Of a DNA stretch of 64,000 nt, positions 9,511-18,087 are shown piece by piece. Below the pieces are notes generated by a model that searched no databases, was not told the origin of the DNA, and saw only the letters and a program-made list of their open reading frames with translations. Both the position numbers and the translations under genes were made by a program. Position 1 is the first letter of the stretch, and every line of letters starts with the position of its first letter. Source of the DNA: Lysobacter sp. CFH 32150 (GTDB taxonomy: Bacteria; Pseudomonadota; Gammaproteobacteria; Xanthomonadales; Xanthomonadaceae); the NCBI RefSeq assembly GCF_022758295.1, contig NZ_JALDWJ010000001.1, positions 186,001-250,000 on the forward strand, in the 5' to 3' direction.

Positions 9511-10383
9511 ATGCACGACAACCCGCAGCCTGTTTCCGGCGCCTGTTTTGCCCTGCCGGACCACCGCGTCCTGAGCCTTGAAGGCCGCGATGCCGTTGCG
9601 TTTGCGCAGGCGCAGTTCATGAACGACGTGAAGTCGCTCATGCCCGGAACCTGGCAGTGGAACGGCTGGTTGACGCCAAAAGGCCGCGTGATTGCGCTGT
9701 TCGCGCTGCTGAAAGTGGCTGAAGGCACGCTATGGCTGCTGCTGCCGGATGTCGATCCGGCCGAATTGGGGCCGAAGCTGCAGCGGTTTGTGTTCCGCAG
9801 CAAGGTGACCCTCGCTGTGCGCGACGACCTGCATGTCAGCGGTGCGTTTGAAACGCCCACGCAGGCTTCTGGCGCTCAATTTGCTGGTACAGCGGATGAG
9901 GGCCGGGAACTGGATTTCGGTGGCGACGGTGGCCCGCGTACTTTGCGTATCGCTGTCAGCGCCGGGGCTGTGGCGAATGACGCCGCCCTCGCCCGCTGGA
10001 CCCTCTTCGACCTCGATCATGGGCTACCTCGCCTGCCGTCCTCGCAGGCCGAGCAATGGACGCCACAGATGTTGTCGCTCGATCGGCTGCGCGGGTACAG
10101 CGTCAAGAAAGGCTGCTATCCGGGGCAGGAGATCGTTGCCCGTACGCATTTCCTCGGTCAGGTGAAGCGTGGGCTGGGGTTGTTTGAAGGAGATGCCGCC
10201 ATCACAGTCGGCAGTGAAGTGCGCGATGGCGAGCGCGCACTCGGCACGGTCATCAGCGCGGGCTCGAACGCAGGCGAACATTGCGCATTGGCGGTACTAC
10301 CGCTGGAACACGAGGCTGCGGCGCTGTCCGTCGACGGCATCGCTTTGCGCAAAAAGCCGCTACTCGGCGGCCTCGCCCGCTGA
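9511..10383 (+). CDS. ygfZ: Folate-binding protein YgfZ (Fe-S cluster / tRNA-modification factor)
   Basis: A 290-residue protein of the aminomethyltransferase/GcvT-like fold. The YgfZ signature K-G-C-Y-P-G-Q-E is at about residues 199-206 (SVKKGCYPGQEIVARTHFLG); its Cys is required for function in E. coli. YgfZ uses tetrahydrofolate and supports maturation of certain Fe-S enzymes such as MiaB. It diverges from the SdhAF4-like gene, so a factor for Fe-S enzymes sits next to the Fe-S/flavin enzyme complex II, an arrangement comparable to ygfZ next to sdhE-ygfX in E. coli. Confidence 0.93.
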   Translation: MHDNPQPVSGACFALPDHRVLSLEGRDAVAFAQAQFMNDVKSLMPGTWQWNGWLTPKGRVIALFALLKVAEGTLWLLLPDVDPAELGPKLQRFVFRSKVTLAVRDDLHVSGAFETPTQASGAQFAGTADEGRELDFGGDGGPRTLRIAVSAGAVANDAALARWTLFDLDHGLPRLPSSQAEQWTPQMLSLDRLRGYSVKKGCYPGQEIVARTHFLGQVKRGLGLFEGDAAITVGSEVRDGERALGTVISAGSNAGEHCALAVLPLEHEAAALSVDGIALRKKPLLGGLAR

Positions 10384-10397
10384 CTCTGAGAACGACT

Positions 10398-10455
10398 GTG
10401 GGAGCGACGTAAGTCGCGATCTTGAGGGGCCGATCGCGACTTACGTCGCTCCCAC
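10398..10455. repeat. Long perfect inverted repeat (REP-type) downstream of ygfZ
   Basis: The left arm GTGGGAGCGACGTAAGTCGC continues GATC; the right arm is its exact reverse complement ending GCGACGTCGCTCCCAC-like at 10455. The arms are about 24 bases with a loop of about 10 bases. It lies between the convergent 3' ends of ygfZ and the E1 gene and could end transcription from both sides. It belongs to the same class of paired repeats as 6606-6684, 18084-18152 and 28246-28328 but starts GTGGG, not GTAGG. Confidence 0.75.
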
Positions 10456-10478
10456 AATAGCCGCACCCACAATAAAGG

Positions 10479-12749
10479 CTAGGCCTTCGCCAACTCGTCC
10501 GCAGCCGCGATGATTTCCTCGTCCGACGGAATCACGAGGAACGCCGCACCGGCGAGCGGCGTGAACGTGTCCGCGCCGACCACGCGCTTGAACGGCCGCG
10601 CACCATAACCGCCCTCGACGATCGCGGTGATGATGCCCTCGCCCACTCCGGCGCTGCGGCGACCTTCGTCGACGATCAGGATGTGCTTGGCGTTCTTCGC
10701 CTGCTCACGGATGAAGGCATCGTTGAGCGGTACCAGCCAGCGCAAGTCGACGACGCGCACTTTCCAGCCGTGCTTCTTCTCGACCGCACGCGCGGCACGC
10801 AGGCTCATCGGCACGCCGTTGCCGAAAGTGAAGATGACGAGATCGTCGCCTTCGCCATAGACGCGGCCTTCGCCGATCGTCATCGCCTGGTCCGGCGTCG
10901 GGTATTCGGTCAGCCACTGGCCGTCGCCGGCTTCGTACAGGTCCTTGGTCATGTACAGCGCGATCGGCTCGAGGAAGGCGCAAACGCGGCCATCGACCTT
11001 GGCCAGCGCTGCGAGCGTGCGCAGCATCGTGGCAGCGTCGTCGCCGCGCGACGGGCAACCCACCACGAGGCCCGGGATATCGCGCAAGGCAGTGATCGAG
11101 TTGTCGTTGTGGAAATGTCCGCCAAAACCGCGCTGGTAACCGAGCGAGGCGATGCGCATCAGCATCGGGTTGCGGTACTGGTTGTTCGAAAAGAACTGCA
11201 GGGACGCCGCCTCGCCACGGATCTGGTCGCAGGCGTTATGGAAATAGGCCAGGTATTGGATCTCGGGCAGCGGCAGCATGCCCATGTTGGCGTAGCCTTG
11301 GGCCAGGCCAAGGATGATGGTCTCGTCGAGCAACGTGTTGAACACGCGCTTGTTGCCGAAGGCCTTATGCAGGCCTTTGGTAACCGTGTAGACGCCGCCC
11401 TTCTGCGCCACGTCTTCGCCGAACAGCAGCGCTTCCGGATACTTGCAGAACAGATCGTGCAACGCCTGGTTGATCTGGATGGCGAGATGCTTTGCTGGTT
11501 GTTTCTCAGGCAGTTTGGCTTCGCTGCCGAACGCGGCGACGCGCTTGTCGGCGTAGTCGTAACGCGTGGCTTCCGCCAGCACCTTGTCCGGCGTGTACGG
11601 TGCCAGCGGCGCCATCACGTCCTTGAGCGAATCCAGGCGCGGACGGCTGTCGGCGTCTTCGGCCGCGGCGAAGCATTTCTTCCGGGTGTCCTCGTACAAC
11701 GCCAGGATTTCGTCCTTCGACATCAGGCCGGATTCGAGCGCGATCGCCGCCGAGCGCAACAGTGGATCGCTGGCTTCGACCGCACACAGCTCCTCGATCG
11801 AACGCCATTCGATCTCGAAGTCGGTACCGGCGTGGCCCATGATCCGGGTCGTGCGCAGATGCAGGAAGGTCGGGCGCCGCGTGCGACGGCAGTGTTCGAC
11901 CGCTGCCTGCACCTGGCCGTAGCCTTCGGCGAGGTCGAGTCCGTCGGCGTAGAAGTAATCGAGGTCCTTGCGGTCGCGGAAGTTCTGCGCGACCCAGCCG
12001 GTCGGGGTCTTCACCGAGATGCCGATGCCATTGTCCTCGCACACGAACAGCACTGGTGCCGGAAGCTTCTGGTACGCGGTCCAGGCGGCGGCGTTGAACG
12101 CGGTCTGCGCGGTGGCGTGATTCGAACTCGCGTCGCCGAAGGAGCAGATGGCGATGCTGTCGTCCGGAATCGGCAACTGGTGGCCGATGCGGCGCGCCTG
12201 TTCGATCGCGATCGCGGTGCCCAGCGCCTTCGGCAGGTGCGAGGCGATGGTCGACGTCTGCGGCAACACCCACAGCGGCTTGGAGCCCCAGACCTTGTGG
12301 CGGCCGCCGCTGGCCGGATCGTCCTTGCTCGCGGCGAACGACAGCGCCGAATCCATGATCGGATCCATGCCCGGCAACTTGCGGAAACGTTCGGCCATGA
12401 AGCCGCCGCTGCGGTAATGCAGGAACGCCGGATCGGTGTGCCGCGTCAGGCGCGCGACCATCGCGTTGCCTTCATGGCCGCTGGAACCGATGGTGTAGAA
12501 GACCTTGTTCTGCACCCGCAGCACGCGCGCCATCAGGTCAAGGTGTCGCGAAATCAGCTGCGACGCGAACAGGTCACGGAAACCGCGCGCATCCAGTGCG
12601 CTGCCATCGACGATCGCCTCGTCCGGCGATGGCTTGGCGTCGGCGTGGCCGCCCCAGTTGCGTACGAATTCCTGGAAATTGACGTCGCAGATCTCGGCGC
12701 GGTTGACGCCTTTCATGCGCGCTGGGATCGGATTCGGCAAGGCGGACAT
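10479..12749 (-). CDS. Fused E1 alpha/beta thiamine-dependent 2-oxoacid dehydrogenase
   Basis: A 756-residue protein joining both halves of an E1 decarboxylase. The N-terminal half is E1-alpha-like: GSSGHEGNAMVARLTRH, then the thiamine diphosphate/Mg motif GDASSNH at about 204-210 with CEDNGIGIS following. The C-terminal half is E1-beta-like (transketolase pyrimidine domain: LFGEDVAQKGGVYTVTKGL, then a transketolase C-terminal domain). The alpha region most resembles branched-chain 2-oxoacid dehydrogenase E1. No E2 (lipoyl) or E3 gene is nearby, so the complex it joins and its substrate are uncertain. The gene stands alone, with a 46-base gap to the GST gene. Confidence 0.85.
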   Translation of the reverse strand: MSALPNPIPARMKGVNRAEICDVNFQEFVRNWGGHADAKPSPDEAIVDGSALDARGFRDLFASQLISRHLDLMARVLRVQNKVFYTIGSSGHEGNAMVARLTRHTDPAFLHYRSGGFMAERFRKLPGMDPIMDSALSFAASKDDPASGGRHKVWGSKPLWVLPQTSTIASHLPKALGTAIAIEQARRIGHQLPIPDDSIAICSFGDASSNHATAQTAFNAAAWTAYQKLPAPVLFVCEDNGIGISVKTPTGWVAQNFRDRKDLDYFYADGLDLAEGYGQVQAAVEHCRRTRRPTFLHLRTTRIMGHAGTDFEIEWRSIEELCAVEASDPLLRSAAIALESGLMSKDEILALYEDTRKKCFAAAEDADSRPRLDSLKDVMAPLAPYTPDKVLAEATRYDYADKRVAAFGSEAKLPEKQPAKHLAIQINQALHDLFCKYPEALLFGEDVAQKGGVYTVTKGLHKAFGNKRVFNTLLDETIILGLAQGYANMGMLPLPEIQYLAYFHNACDQIRGEAASLQFFSNNQYRNPMLMRIASLGYQRGFGGHFHNDNSITALRDIPGLVVGCPSRGDDAATMLRTLAALAKVDGRVCAFLEPIALYMTKDLYEAGDGQWLTEYPTPDQAMTIGEGRVYGEGDDLVIFTFGNGVPMSLRAARAVEKKHGWKVRVVDLRWLVPLNDAFIREQAKNAKHILIVDEGRRSAGVGEGIITAIVEGGYGARPFKRVVGADTFTPLAGAAFLVIPSDEEIIAAADELAKA

Positions 12750-12795
12750 CAGTGAACTCCGCTTCTCACTTATGAGAAGACACGAAAATGGAAAA

Positions 12796-13434
12796 TCAGG
12801 ATTGCGCGATCAATGCGGCAGCGGTGGCATCCGGATCGGGCAGCGCCACGAAGCCTGGTGTCCGTGCCACCCGCGCCAACCAGTCACGCACGGCGGGATA
12901 CGACGCGAGGGCGATGCCGCCGTGGTCCGCAACGCAGGTGTAGGCGAACAGGGCGATATCGGCGATCCCGTAACGGTCGCCGGTAAACCACGGCCGCGCC
13001 GACAAGTGCCGCTCCATCACCACCAGCGCCTGGTGTCCGCGCTCGCGCAGGCGCGGCAGATCGGCGCGGCGCGGCGAATCCAGCGGCGTCCAGCCGCAGA
13101 TGAAGCGCGCGACGGCGATGTACGGTTCGTGGCTGTACTGCTCGAAGAACATCCAGCTCAATGCCTGGGCGCGTTGCCAGGCATCATCCGGAAGGTACGG
13201 TGTGTTTTCGGCAAGCCAGCAAAGGATCGCGTTCGATTCCGCCAGCACACGGCCGTCGTCGAGTTCGATGATCGGCACCCTGCCGTTGGGATTCTTCGCA
13301 AGGAATTCCGGCGTGCGGGTTTCGCCCTTGCTGCTGTCGACCTCGATCCAGCGGTACTCCTGCCCCAACTGTTCCAGCAGCAGACGTACCTTGTGGCAAT
13401 TGCCGGAAGGCGAGAAACCGTAAACGGTGATCAT
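12796..13434 (-). CDS. Glutathione S-transferase family protein
   Basis: A 212-residue protein from the ATG at 13434, whose start overlaps the stop of the upstream GNAT gene (ATGA). The thioredoxin-like N-terminal domain reads YGFSPSGNCHKVRLLLEQLG and contains NGRVPIIELDDG and the glutathione gamma-glutamyl motif ESNAI (VLAESNAILCWLAE). The C-terminal all-alpha domain contains GDRYGIADIALFAY, the N-capping box region of GSTs. A start 27 bases upstream is possible but would extend past the family N-terminus. Substrate unknown. Confidence 0.92.
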   Translation of the reverse strand: MITVYGFSPSGNCHKVRLLLEQLGQEYRWIEVDSSKGETRTPEFLAKNPNGRVPIIELDDGRVLAESNAILCWLAENTPYLPDDAWQRAQALSWMFFEQYSHEPYIAVARFICGWTPLDSPRRADLPRLRERGHQALVVMERHLSARPWFTGDRYGIADIALFAYTCVADHGGIALASYPAVRDWLARVARTPGFVALPDPDATAAALIAQS

Positions 13435-13982
13435 GCCGAGGCCTTTCGGCGCGCGCGCCATTCCTCGCGGGTCTGGCCCCAGATGTCGACCTCAACTTCG
13501 TCAAACGGCGCCGGCAATCGGCCTGGCCCGCGATTGCGCGAACCGAGGCGCTGCGCCAGCAATTGCGAAGCTTGATTGTCGTGGTCGATCGAATGGATCA
13601 CGTCGGTCCAGCCGAGATTGTCGAACGACCAATCGATCGCGGCCGTCGCCGCTTCCAGCGCATAGCCCTTGCCCCAGGCCATGCGCCGCAATGCCCAGCC
13701 GACTTCCGTACCCGGCCAGCCCTCCGGCTGCCAGGGACCGATGTTGCCGACCCACTCGCCGCTCGCCTTCTCGATCACGGCGAACATGCCGAACCCCTGG
13801 ATCAACCACGCGCCCGGCATCTGCAGGAACTTGCGCCACGCCGCGGCGCGCGGCATGTGCCCACCGATGTAGCGGCAGGCCTCCTCATCGCCGAGCAATT
13901 CCGCAAAGCCCTCGAAATCCTCGGCGCGTTGTACGCGCAGGGTCAGGCGATCCGTTTCAAGTTGAATCTCGGAAAGTTTCAT
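13431..13982 (-). CDS. GNAT family N-acetyltransferase (RimJ/RimL type)
   Basis: A 183-residue protein beginning with a typical ETDRLTLR strand (residues 9-16). The acetyl-CoA binding region is GWALRRMAWGKGYALEAA (motif A; R/Q-x-x-G-x-G/A seen as RMAWGKG), followed by SIDHDNQASQLLAQRLG, which is standard for the RimJ/RimL-like acetyltransferase_3 group. Possible substrates are ribosomal-protein N-termini or small molecules; nothing in the sequence decides. Translationally coupled to the downstream GST. Confidence 0.88.
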   Translation of the reverse strand: MKLSEIQLETDRLTLRVQRAEDFEGFAELLGDEEACRYIGGHMPRAAAWRKFLQMPGAWLIQGFGMFAVIEKASGEWVGNIGPWQPEGWPGTEVGWALRRMAWGKGYALEAATAAIDWSFDNLGWTDVIHSIDHDNQASQLLAQRLGSRNRGPGRLPAPFDEVEVDIWGQTREEWRARRKASA

Positions 13983-14031
13983 GAATGTGCATTGCCCAAC
14001 GCATCACTCATACGCCATATCGCTTTTGCGA

Positions 14032-14799
14032 TCAGCTGATCGGCACGGTGCATTTTTCGACCTCTCCAGCAATCAGACCAGAGGCTGTCAGATCCTGCTT
14101 CAGTCTCTGCCCCGCCAGAGCCTCGATGGTTTGGCGATAAGGCGCGAGCAAGTCTGCCGAAAGACTCTCAAAAGAATCGACTGCGATTTCGTTGGGTTTC
14201 AGTATTGCCCGGCAATCCGACTCGTTGAAACTGGCTCCCTCTGCAATACCCAATGGCTCCCCGGAAAATACCGACGCGTAGACGTTCGCAAATAGGTAGG
14301 CGTGCTTCGGCGTCTTTCCGTGCATGGACATTACCCCGTAGCCCTCATATGACACAGGCACGTTGAATGCGAATTTGCGCCGGTAAGTGCCGAGGATGAT
14401 CGCTACCGTCGCGCCTTGTGCCGACATCTCGGCTTCCAGCCATTTCGCGAAGTCGGGGCTGGGACGTGCACTGGACCATCCCATCTTGACGTGACGGCGA
14501 CTCCGGATCATCTGCAGCTGTTCATCGGGTACGGATGCGACTACAACGCGATATCCGGTGCCCGTGAGCAACTCGCGCGCGCGACCTTCAATGGTCGCGG
14601 AAAGTTTCCAATCGTTTGGGATCTTGTTTTCGTAGTTTGTAAAGGCTGTCACACCCAAATGTGTATGGGTCAGTTCTGGTTCCAGCGCATTGACCAAAAG
14701 GACAATCTGTCCGGCGTCGGTTGGCGGAATGTTTGATTTTCCCGCAGCTGGCGCCGCGATGAGCGCCAGTAAAAAGGCAATCAGCAAAGAGGATTTCAC
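14032..14799 (-). CDS. Hypothetical exported protein
   Basis: No family recognised. From the GTG at 14799 it has a classic signal peptide (basic start, then LLIAFLLALIAAPAAG) and about 230 mature residues. A TTG at 14826 overlapping the gcdH stop would add nine basic residues. The mature part has two Cys (SDCRAIL and EKCTVPIS near the end), an NDWKLSATIEGRAREL segment and a GTYRRKFAFNVPVSYEGYGV segment. Composition looks lower in GC than the flanking genes, which may indicate later acquisition. It follows gcdH directly, but a functional link is not evident. Predicted periplasmic. Confidence 0.7.
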   Translation of the reverse strand: MKSSLLIAFLLALIAAPAAGKSNIPPTDAGQIVLLVNALEPELTHTHLGVTAFTNYENKIPNDWKLSATIEGRARELLTGTGYRVVVASVPDEQLQMIRSRRHVKMGWSSARPSPDFAKWLEAEMSAQGATVAIILGTYRRKFAFNVPVSYEGYGVMSMHGKTPKHAYLFANVYASVFSGEPLGIAEGASFNESDCRAILKPNEIAVDSFESLSADLLAPYRQTIEALAGQRLKQDLTASGLIAGEVEKCTVPIS

Positions 14800-14822
14800 T
14801 GGGCGCGCTCGTCGGCTGTTGG

Positions 14823-15986
14823 TCAAAATGCATTAATTCCGGTCAACTCACGCCCGATCACCAACTGGTGCACGGTTTCGGTGCCTTCGTAGGTGATGAC
14901 CGACTCGAGGTTGAGCGCATGACGGATCGCGCTGTGCTCGGTGGTGATGCCGGCGCCGCCGAGCAGGTCGCGGCATTCGCGGGCGATGTCGATGGCCATG
15001 CGGCAGTTGTTCCACTTCGCCAGCGAAACCTGCGCAGGCGCCATCTTGCCGGCATCCTTGAGGCGTCCGAGCTGCACGACCAGCAACTGCGCCAGCGTGA
15101 TGCGGCGCGCCATCTCGGCCATCTTGATCTGCGCGCTCTGCGTGGCCGCCACCGGGCGGTCGAACAGGATGCGTTCCTTGGTGTAGTGCAGGACTTCGTC
15201 GAGACAGGCGATCGCCGCGCCGATCGGGCCCCAGGTGATGCCGTAACGCGCCTGCGTCAGACAGCCGAGCGGCCCTTTGAGTCCCTTCACGTTCGGTAGG
15301 CGATTGGCTTCCGGCACGCGCACGTTGTCGAAGAACAGCGACGACGTGACGGACGCGCGGAGGCTCATCTTGTGCTTGATTTCCTGCGCAGCGAAGCCGG
15401 GCATGCCCTTTTCGACGACGAAGCCTTGGATGCCCTCATCCGTCTGCGCCCAGACGATGGCGATGTCGGCGACGTTGCCGTTGGTGATCCACATCTTGGA
15501 GCCGTTGAGGATCCAGTCGCCGCCGTCCTTCCTGGCATTCGTCTTCATGTTGGCCGGATCGGAACCGCCGTGCGGCTCGGTCAGGCCGAAGCAGCCGATC
15601 ACCTTGCCCGCGGCCATGCCCGGCAACCAGCGCAGGCGCTGCTCTTCGCTGCCGTAGGCGTAGATCGGGTACATGCAGAGGGAGCTCTGCACGCTGACGA
15701 AGCTGCGGATGCCGCTGTCGCCGCGCTCGAGCTCCTGGCAGATCAGGCCGTAGCTGACGGCGTTGAGTCCGGCGCAACCGTACTTTTCCGGCAACGAGGA
15801 GCCGAGCAGGCCGAGTTCGGCGATCTCCGGCACCAGCTCCTTCGGGAAACGGGCCTGGTCGAAAGCGTCGCCGATGATCGGCAGTACGCGCTCATTGGTG
15901 AATCGCGCCACGGTGTCCTGTACGGCGCACTCCTCTTCGCTAAGCAGGGAGCGGACGTCGAACAGGTCGTACGGGTGCAGGGCCAT
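14823..15986 (-). CDS. gcdH: Glutaryl-CoA dehydrogenase
   Basis: A 387-residue acyl-CoA dehydrogenase that oxidises and decarboxylates glutaryl-CoA to crotonyl-CoA in lysine, hydroxylysine and tryptophan breakdown. ACAD signatures are CFGLTEPHGGSDPANMKT (FAD/substrate) and GGAGITTEHSAIRH. The catalytic base is the Glu in ITYEGTETVHQL (Glu367 with this start). The N-terminus YDLFDVRSLLSEEE and LTQARYGITWGPIGAA are specific to the GCDH branch. A start at 16019 would add 11 residues; neither has a strong Shine-Dalgarno. No electron-transfer flavoprotein gene is adjacent. Confidence 0.93.
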   Translation of the reverse strand: MALHPYDLFDVRSLLSEEECAVQDTVARFTNERVLPIIGDAFDQARFPKELVPEIAELGLLGSSLPEKYGCAGLNAVSYGLICQELERGDSGIRSFVSVQSSLCMYPIYAYGSEEQRLRWLPGMAAGKVIGCFGLTEPHGGSDPANMKTNARKDGGDWILNGSKMWITNGNVADIAIVWAQTDEGIQGFVVEKGMPGFAAQEIKHKMSLRASVTSSLFFDNVRVPEANRLPNVKGLKGPLGCLTQARYGITWGPIGAAIACLDEVLHYTKERILFDRPVAATQSAQIKMAEMARRITLAQLLVVQLGRLKDAGKMAPAQVSLAKWNNCRMAIDIARECRDLLGGAGITTEHSAIRHALNLESVITYEGTETVHQLVIGRELTGINAF

Positions 15987-16060
15987 TGCGCGAACTCGGC
16001 GGGTGGGAAAGTCCGCCATTGTATCGGCCTATGCTGCAGCGCGGCACCCCCGCGCGCCCC

Positions 16061-16093
16061 AAAAACAGCGGGGCCGGATCGCTCCGGCCCCGC
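16061..16093 (-). terminator. Rho-independent terminator after the glycine-zipper gene
   Basis: Read on the minus strand: an 11-base stem GCGGGGCCGGA, a 4-base loop, the matching arm TCCGGCCCCGC, then TGTTTTT. It lies 22 bases after the stop of the gene at 16115-16921 and before gcdH, so it separates the two transcripts. Confidence 0.88.
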
Positions 16094-16114
16094 GTGCTTC
16101 GTAGCTGCTGAAGC

Positions 16115-16921
16115 TTACTGGCGCGCGGTTTCGGACTCGACCGCAGCGACCTGGGTGACGACCTGGCCGTCGATCACCGGCAGGCGTTCACCCGGCTTCT
16201 CATCCATGCGGATGGTGTGGTTCTCGCCTTCGTAGCGATAGGTCACGTCATAACCGATGGTTTTGTCCTCGGTGCCCAGCGCGATGCGGCTACCCGGCTT
16301 GCTGCCGGTGCGCATGGTGCCGGTGGTGCCGTCCGGATTGCGGTAGGTCACGTTGTAGCCCACGACCCGCGAGGACTGCGACGTCGACTGAACGGTGCGG
16401 CACTGGCGATCGGTACGGTTCACGACCTGGCCACCGACGTGGCGCTTGTCGATCTCGCGACCAGCGAAGCCACCGGCGACTGCACCAGCCACGGTCGCGG
16501 CCTTGCGGCCGTTGCCACCGCCGACCTGATTGCCGATCAAGCCACCGATGACCGCACCAGCGACGGTGCCGCCGACGTTGCCATCACGCTCCGGGGCGCG
16601 CTCCTGCACGACCACGTCCTCGCACACTTCGCGCGGGGTCGAGGTGGTGCTGGTTTCGCGGACCGGGTCGGTACCGATCACGGTCGCATACAACTTTTCC
16701 TGTTCGGTGATTGGTTTGACGTCGAGCACTTCGGCGTATTCGACGCGACCGCTGGCCGGGATGCTGCTATCGACGGCAGCGTCGGCGCCCAGCGCGAGGC
16801 TGGAGTCCGCCGGCGCAGCTGTTGCGATATCCGACTTGTCGCGGTTATTCATGAACGCAGCTGTGGCGACGCCGCCTACAAGCAGCGCAGCCAAAGCAAT
16901 GGCAAGAGTGTTGTTCTTCAT
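16115..16921 (-). CDS. Glycine-zipper 2TM domain envelope protein
   Basis: A 268-residue protein from the ATG at 16921, preceded by GGAGG at a 6-base spacing. An N-terminal membrane anchor (LAIALAALLVGGVATAAF) without a lipobox Cys is followed by a low-complexity linker, a conserved CEDVVVQERAPE segment, and two Gly-rich hydrophobic hairpins: TVAGAVIGGLIGNQVGG and TVAGAVAGGFAG. These form the glycine-zipper 2TM domain of the Rickettsia 17-kDa antigen/SlyB group. The C-terminal part has two related GYDVTYR/GYNVTYR beta segments. Likely inner-membrane anchored and periplasmic. It is distantly related to the lipoproteins at 19584 and 20146. Ends at a strong terminator. Confidence 0.85.
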   Translation of the reverse strand: MKNNTLAIALAALLVGGVATAAFMNNRDKSDIATAAPADSSLALGADAAVDSSIPASGRVEYAEVLDVKPITEQEKLYATVIGTDPVRETSTTSTPREVCEDVVVQERAPERDGNVGGTVAGAVIGGLIGNQVGGGNGRKAATVAGAVAGGFAGREIDKRHVGGQVVNRTDRQCRTVQSTSQSSRVVGYNVTYRNPDGTTGTMRTGSKPGSRIALGTEDKTIGYDVTYRYEGENHTIRMDEKPGERLPVIDGQVVTQVAAVESETARQ

Positions 16922-17094
16922 GCTGCCTCCGGCGGGGGAATTCCCGCGTTTGTTGTCCGAGTGGATTGCATCATGGTGAACCTGAACGGGCACCGATTGC
17001 CCCGATGAAACTGACGAAAGCGTGAATCACGGCACGCTCCAAGCAGGCGCGTGCTAGCGTTTGCGGCTATCCGGACAATCTCGCGGAGACCTTG

Positions 17095-17319
17095 ATGGCC
17101 AGTCCTCTACTCGCTCCCTTCATGCGCTTTCTCGGTCGGCTCAGCTATCCGCGCCTGTTCGCGCTGACCGCCGCCCTGTTCGCAATCGACCTGGTGATTC
17201 CAGATGTGATTCCGCTGGCCGACGAGGTACTGCTCGGCCTCGGCACGTTACTGCTAGCCAACTGGAAAAAGCGCAAAACGCCAGGCCCGATCGATGCAAC
17301 ACGCGACGTGCCTCGTTAA
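17095..17319 (+). CDS. Small two-helix membrane protein (possibly DUF6116)
   Basis: A 74-residue protein from the ATG at 17095 (a TTG one codon earlier is possible) with GCGGAG upstream. One amphipathic stretch (LLAPFMRFLGRLSYPRLFAL) and a hydrophobic hairpin (ALTAALFAIDLVIPDVIPLADEVLLGLGTLLLANW) end in a basic tail. The pattern of Pro-Asp-Ile-Pro turns resembles small membrane proteins annotated as DUF6116 in Xanthomonadales; that assignment is from memory. Function unknown. It ends 6 bases before the tatD-family gene, so the two are probably co-transcribed. Confidence 0.75.
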   Translation: MASPLLAPFMRFLGRLSYPRLFALTAALFAIDLVIPDVIPLADEVLLGLGTLLLANWKKRKTPGPIDATRDVPR

Positions 17320-17325
17320 GCAGGC

Positions 17326-18087
17326 ATGCTGGTCGACAGCCATTGTCATCTCGACGCCGCGGAATTCGATGCCGACCGCGAAGTGGTGATCGCGCGCGCG
17401 CGCGCGGCAGGCGTGTACAGGCAGATCGTGCCGGCGGTCGATGCCGCCGGTTGGCCGAAGTTGCGCCACATCTGCGCCACGGGTGCAGGGCTGTTCCCCG
17501 CCTATGGCTTGCATCCGATGTACCTGGACGCACACCGGCCACAGCACTTGCTCGAACTGCGCGCTTGGATCGAACGCGAACGCCCGGTCGCAGTGGGTGA
17601 ATGCGGATTGGATTACTTCGTCGAAGGCCTGGATGTCGAAGCGCAACAACACTACTTCGAAGGACAGTTGGTGCTGGCACGGGACTTCGACCTGCCCGTG
17701 ATCGTGCACGCACGACGTGCGGTCGATGCAGTGATCGCGGCGGTCAAGCGCATCGGTCACCTGCGTGGCGTCGTGCACAGTTTTTCAGGCAGCGCCGAAC
17801 AGGCGCGGCAGCTGTGGCAATTCGGGTTCTTGGTCGGACTGGGCGGCCCAGTGACTTACGATCGCGCCAATCGCCTGCGCAAGCTCGCCGCGACCATCCC
17901 GATCGAGTGTTTGTTGCTGGAAACCGATGCGCCGGACCAGCCAGACGCTGGCATTCGTGGTGAGCGCAACGAACCGGCGCGGCTGGTGACAGTGCTCGAA
18001 ACGATCGCGCAACTGCGCAACGAAGATCCGGCCCTGATCGCGCAAGCCACCACGCGAAACGCCGAGCGGCTGTTCGACCTTTCGTAG
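17326..18087 (+). CDS. TatD family metal-dependent hydrolase
   Basis: A 253-residue TIM-barrel amidohydrolase-type protein. Metal-binding motifs in order: DSHCHLD (residues 4-10), VGECGLDY near residue 88, an HAR at about 127, HSFSGS at about 151 and ETDAPDQ near 203. The family includes 3'-5' DNases/RNases (TatD, YcfH, YjjV). The substrate of this member is not determined by sequence, and it is somewhat closer in style to the YjjV group. Its TAG stop (18085-18087) is formed by the first bases of the paired GTAGG repeat that follows. Confidence 0.9.
   Translation: MLVDSHCHLDAAEFDADREVVIARARAAGVYRQIVPAVDAAGWPKLRHICATGAGLFPAYGLHPMYLDAHRPQHLLELRAWIERERPVAVGECGLDYFVEGLDVEAQQHYFEGQLVLARDFDLPVIVHARRAVDAVIAAVKRIGHLRGVVHSFSGSAEQARQLWQFGFLVGLGGPVTYDRANRLRKLAATIPIECLLLETDAPDQPDAGIRGERNEPARLVTVLETIAQLRNEDPALIAQATTRNAERLFDLS

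Noticed and set aside
10683-12755. 690-codon frame antisense to the E1 gene
   Set aside because: It lies fully opposite a well-supported gene; the product is rich in Arg/Val/Gln repeats typical of shadow frames.
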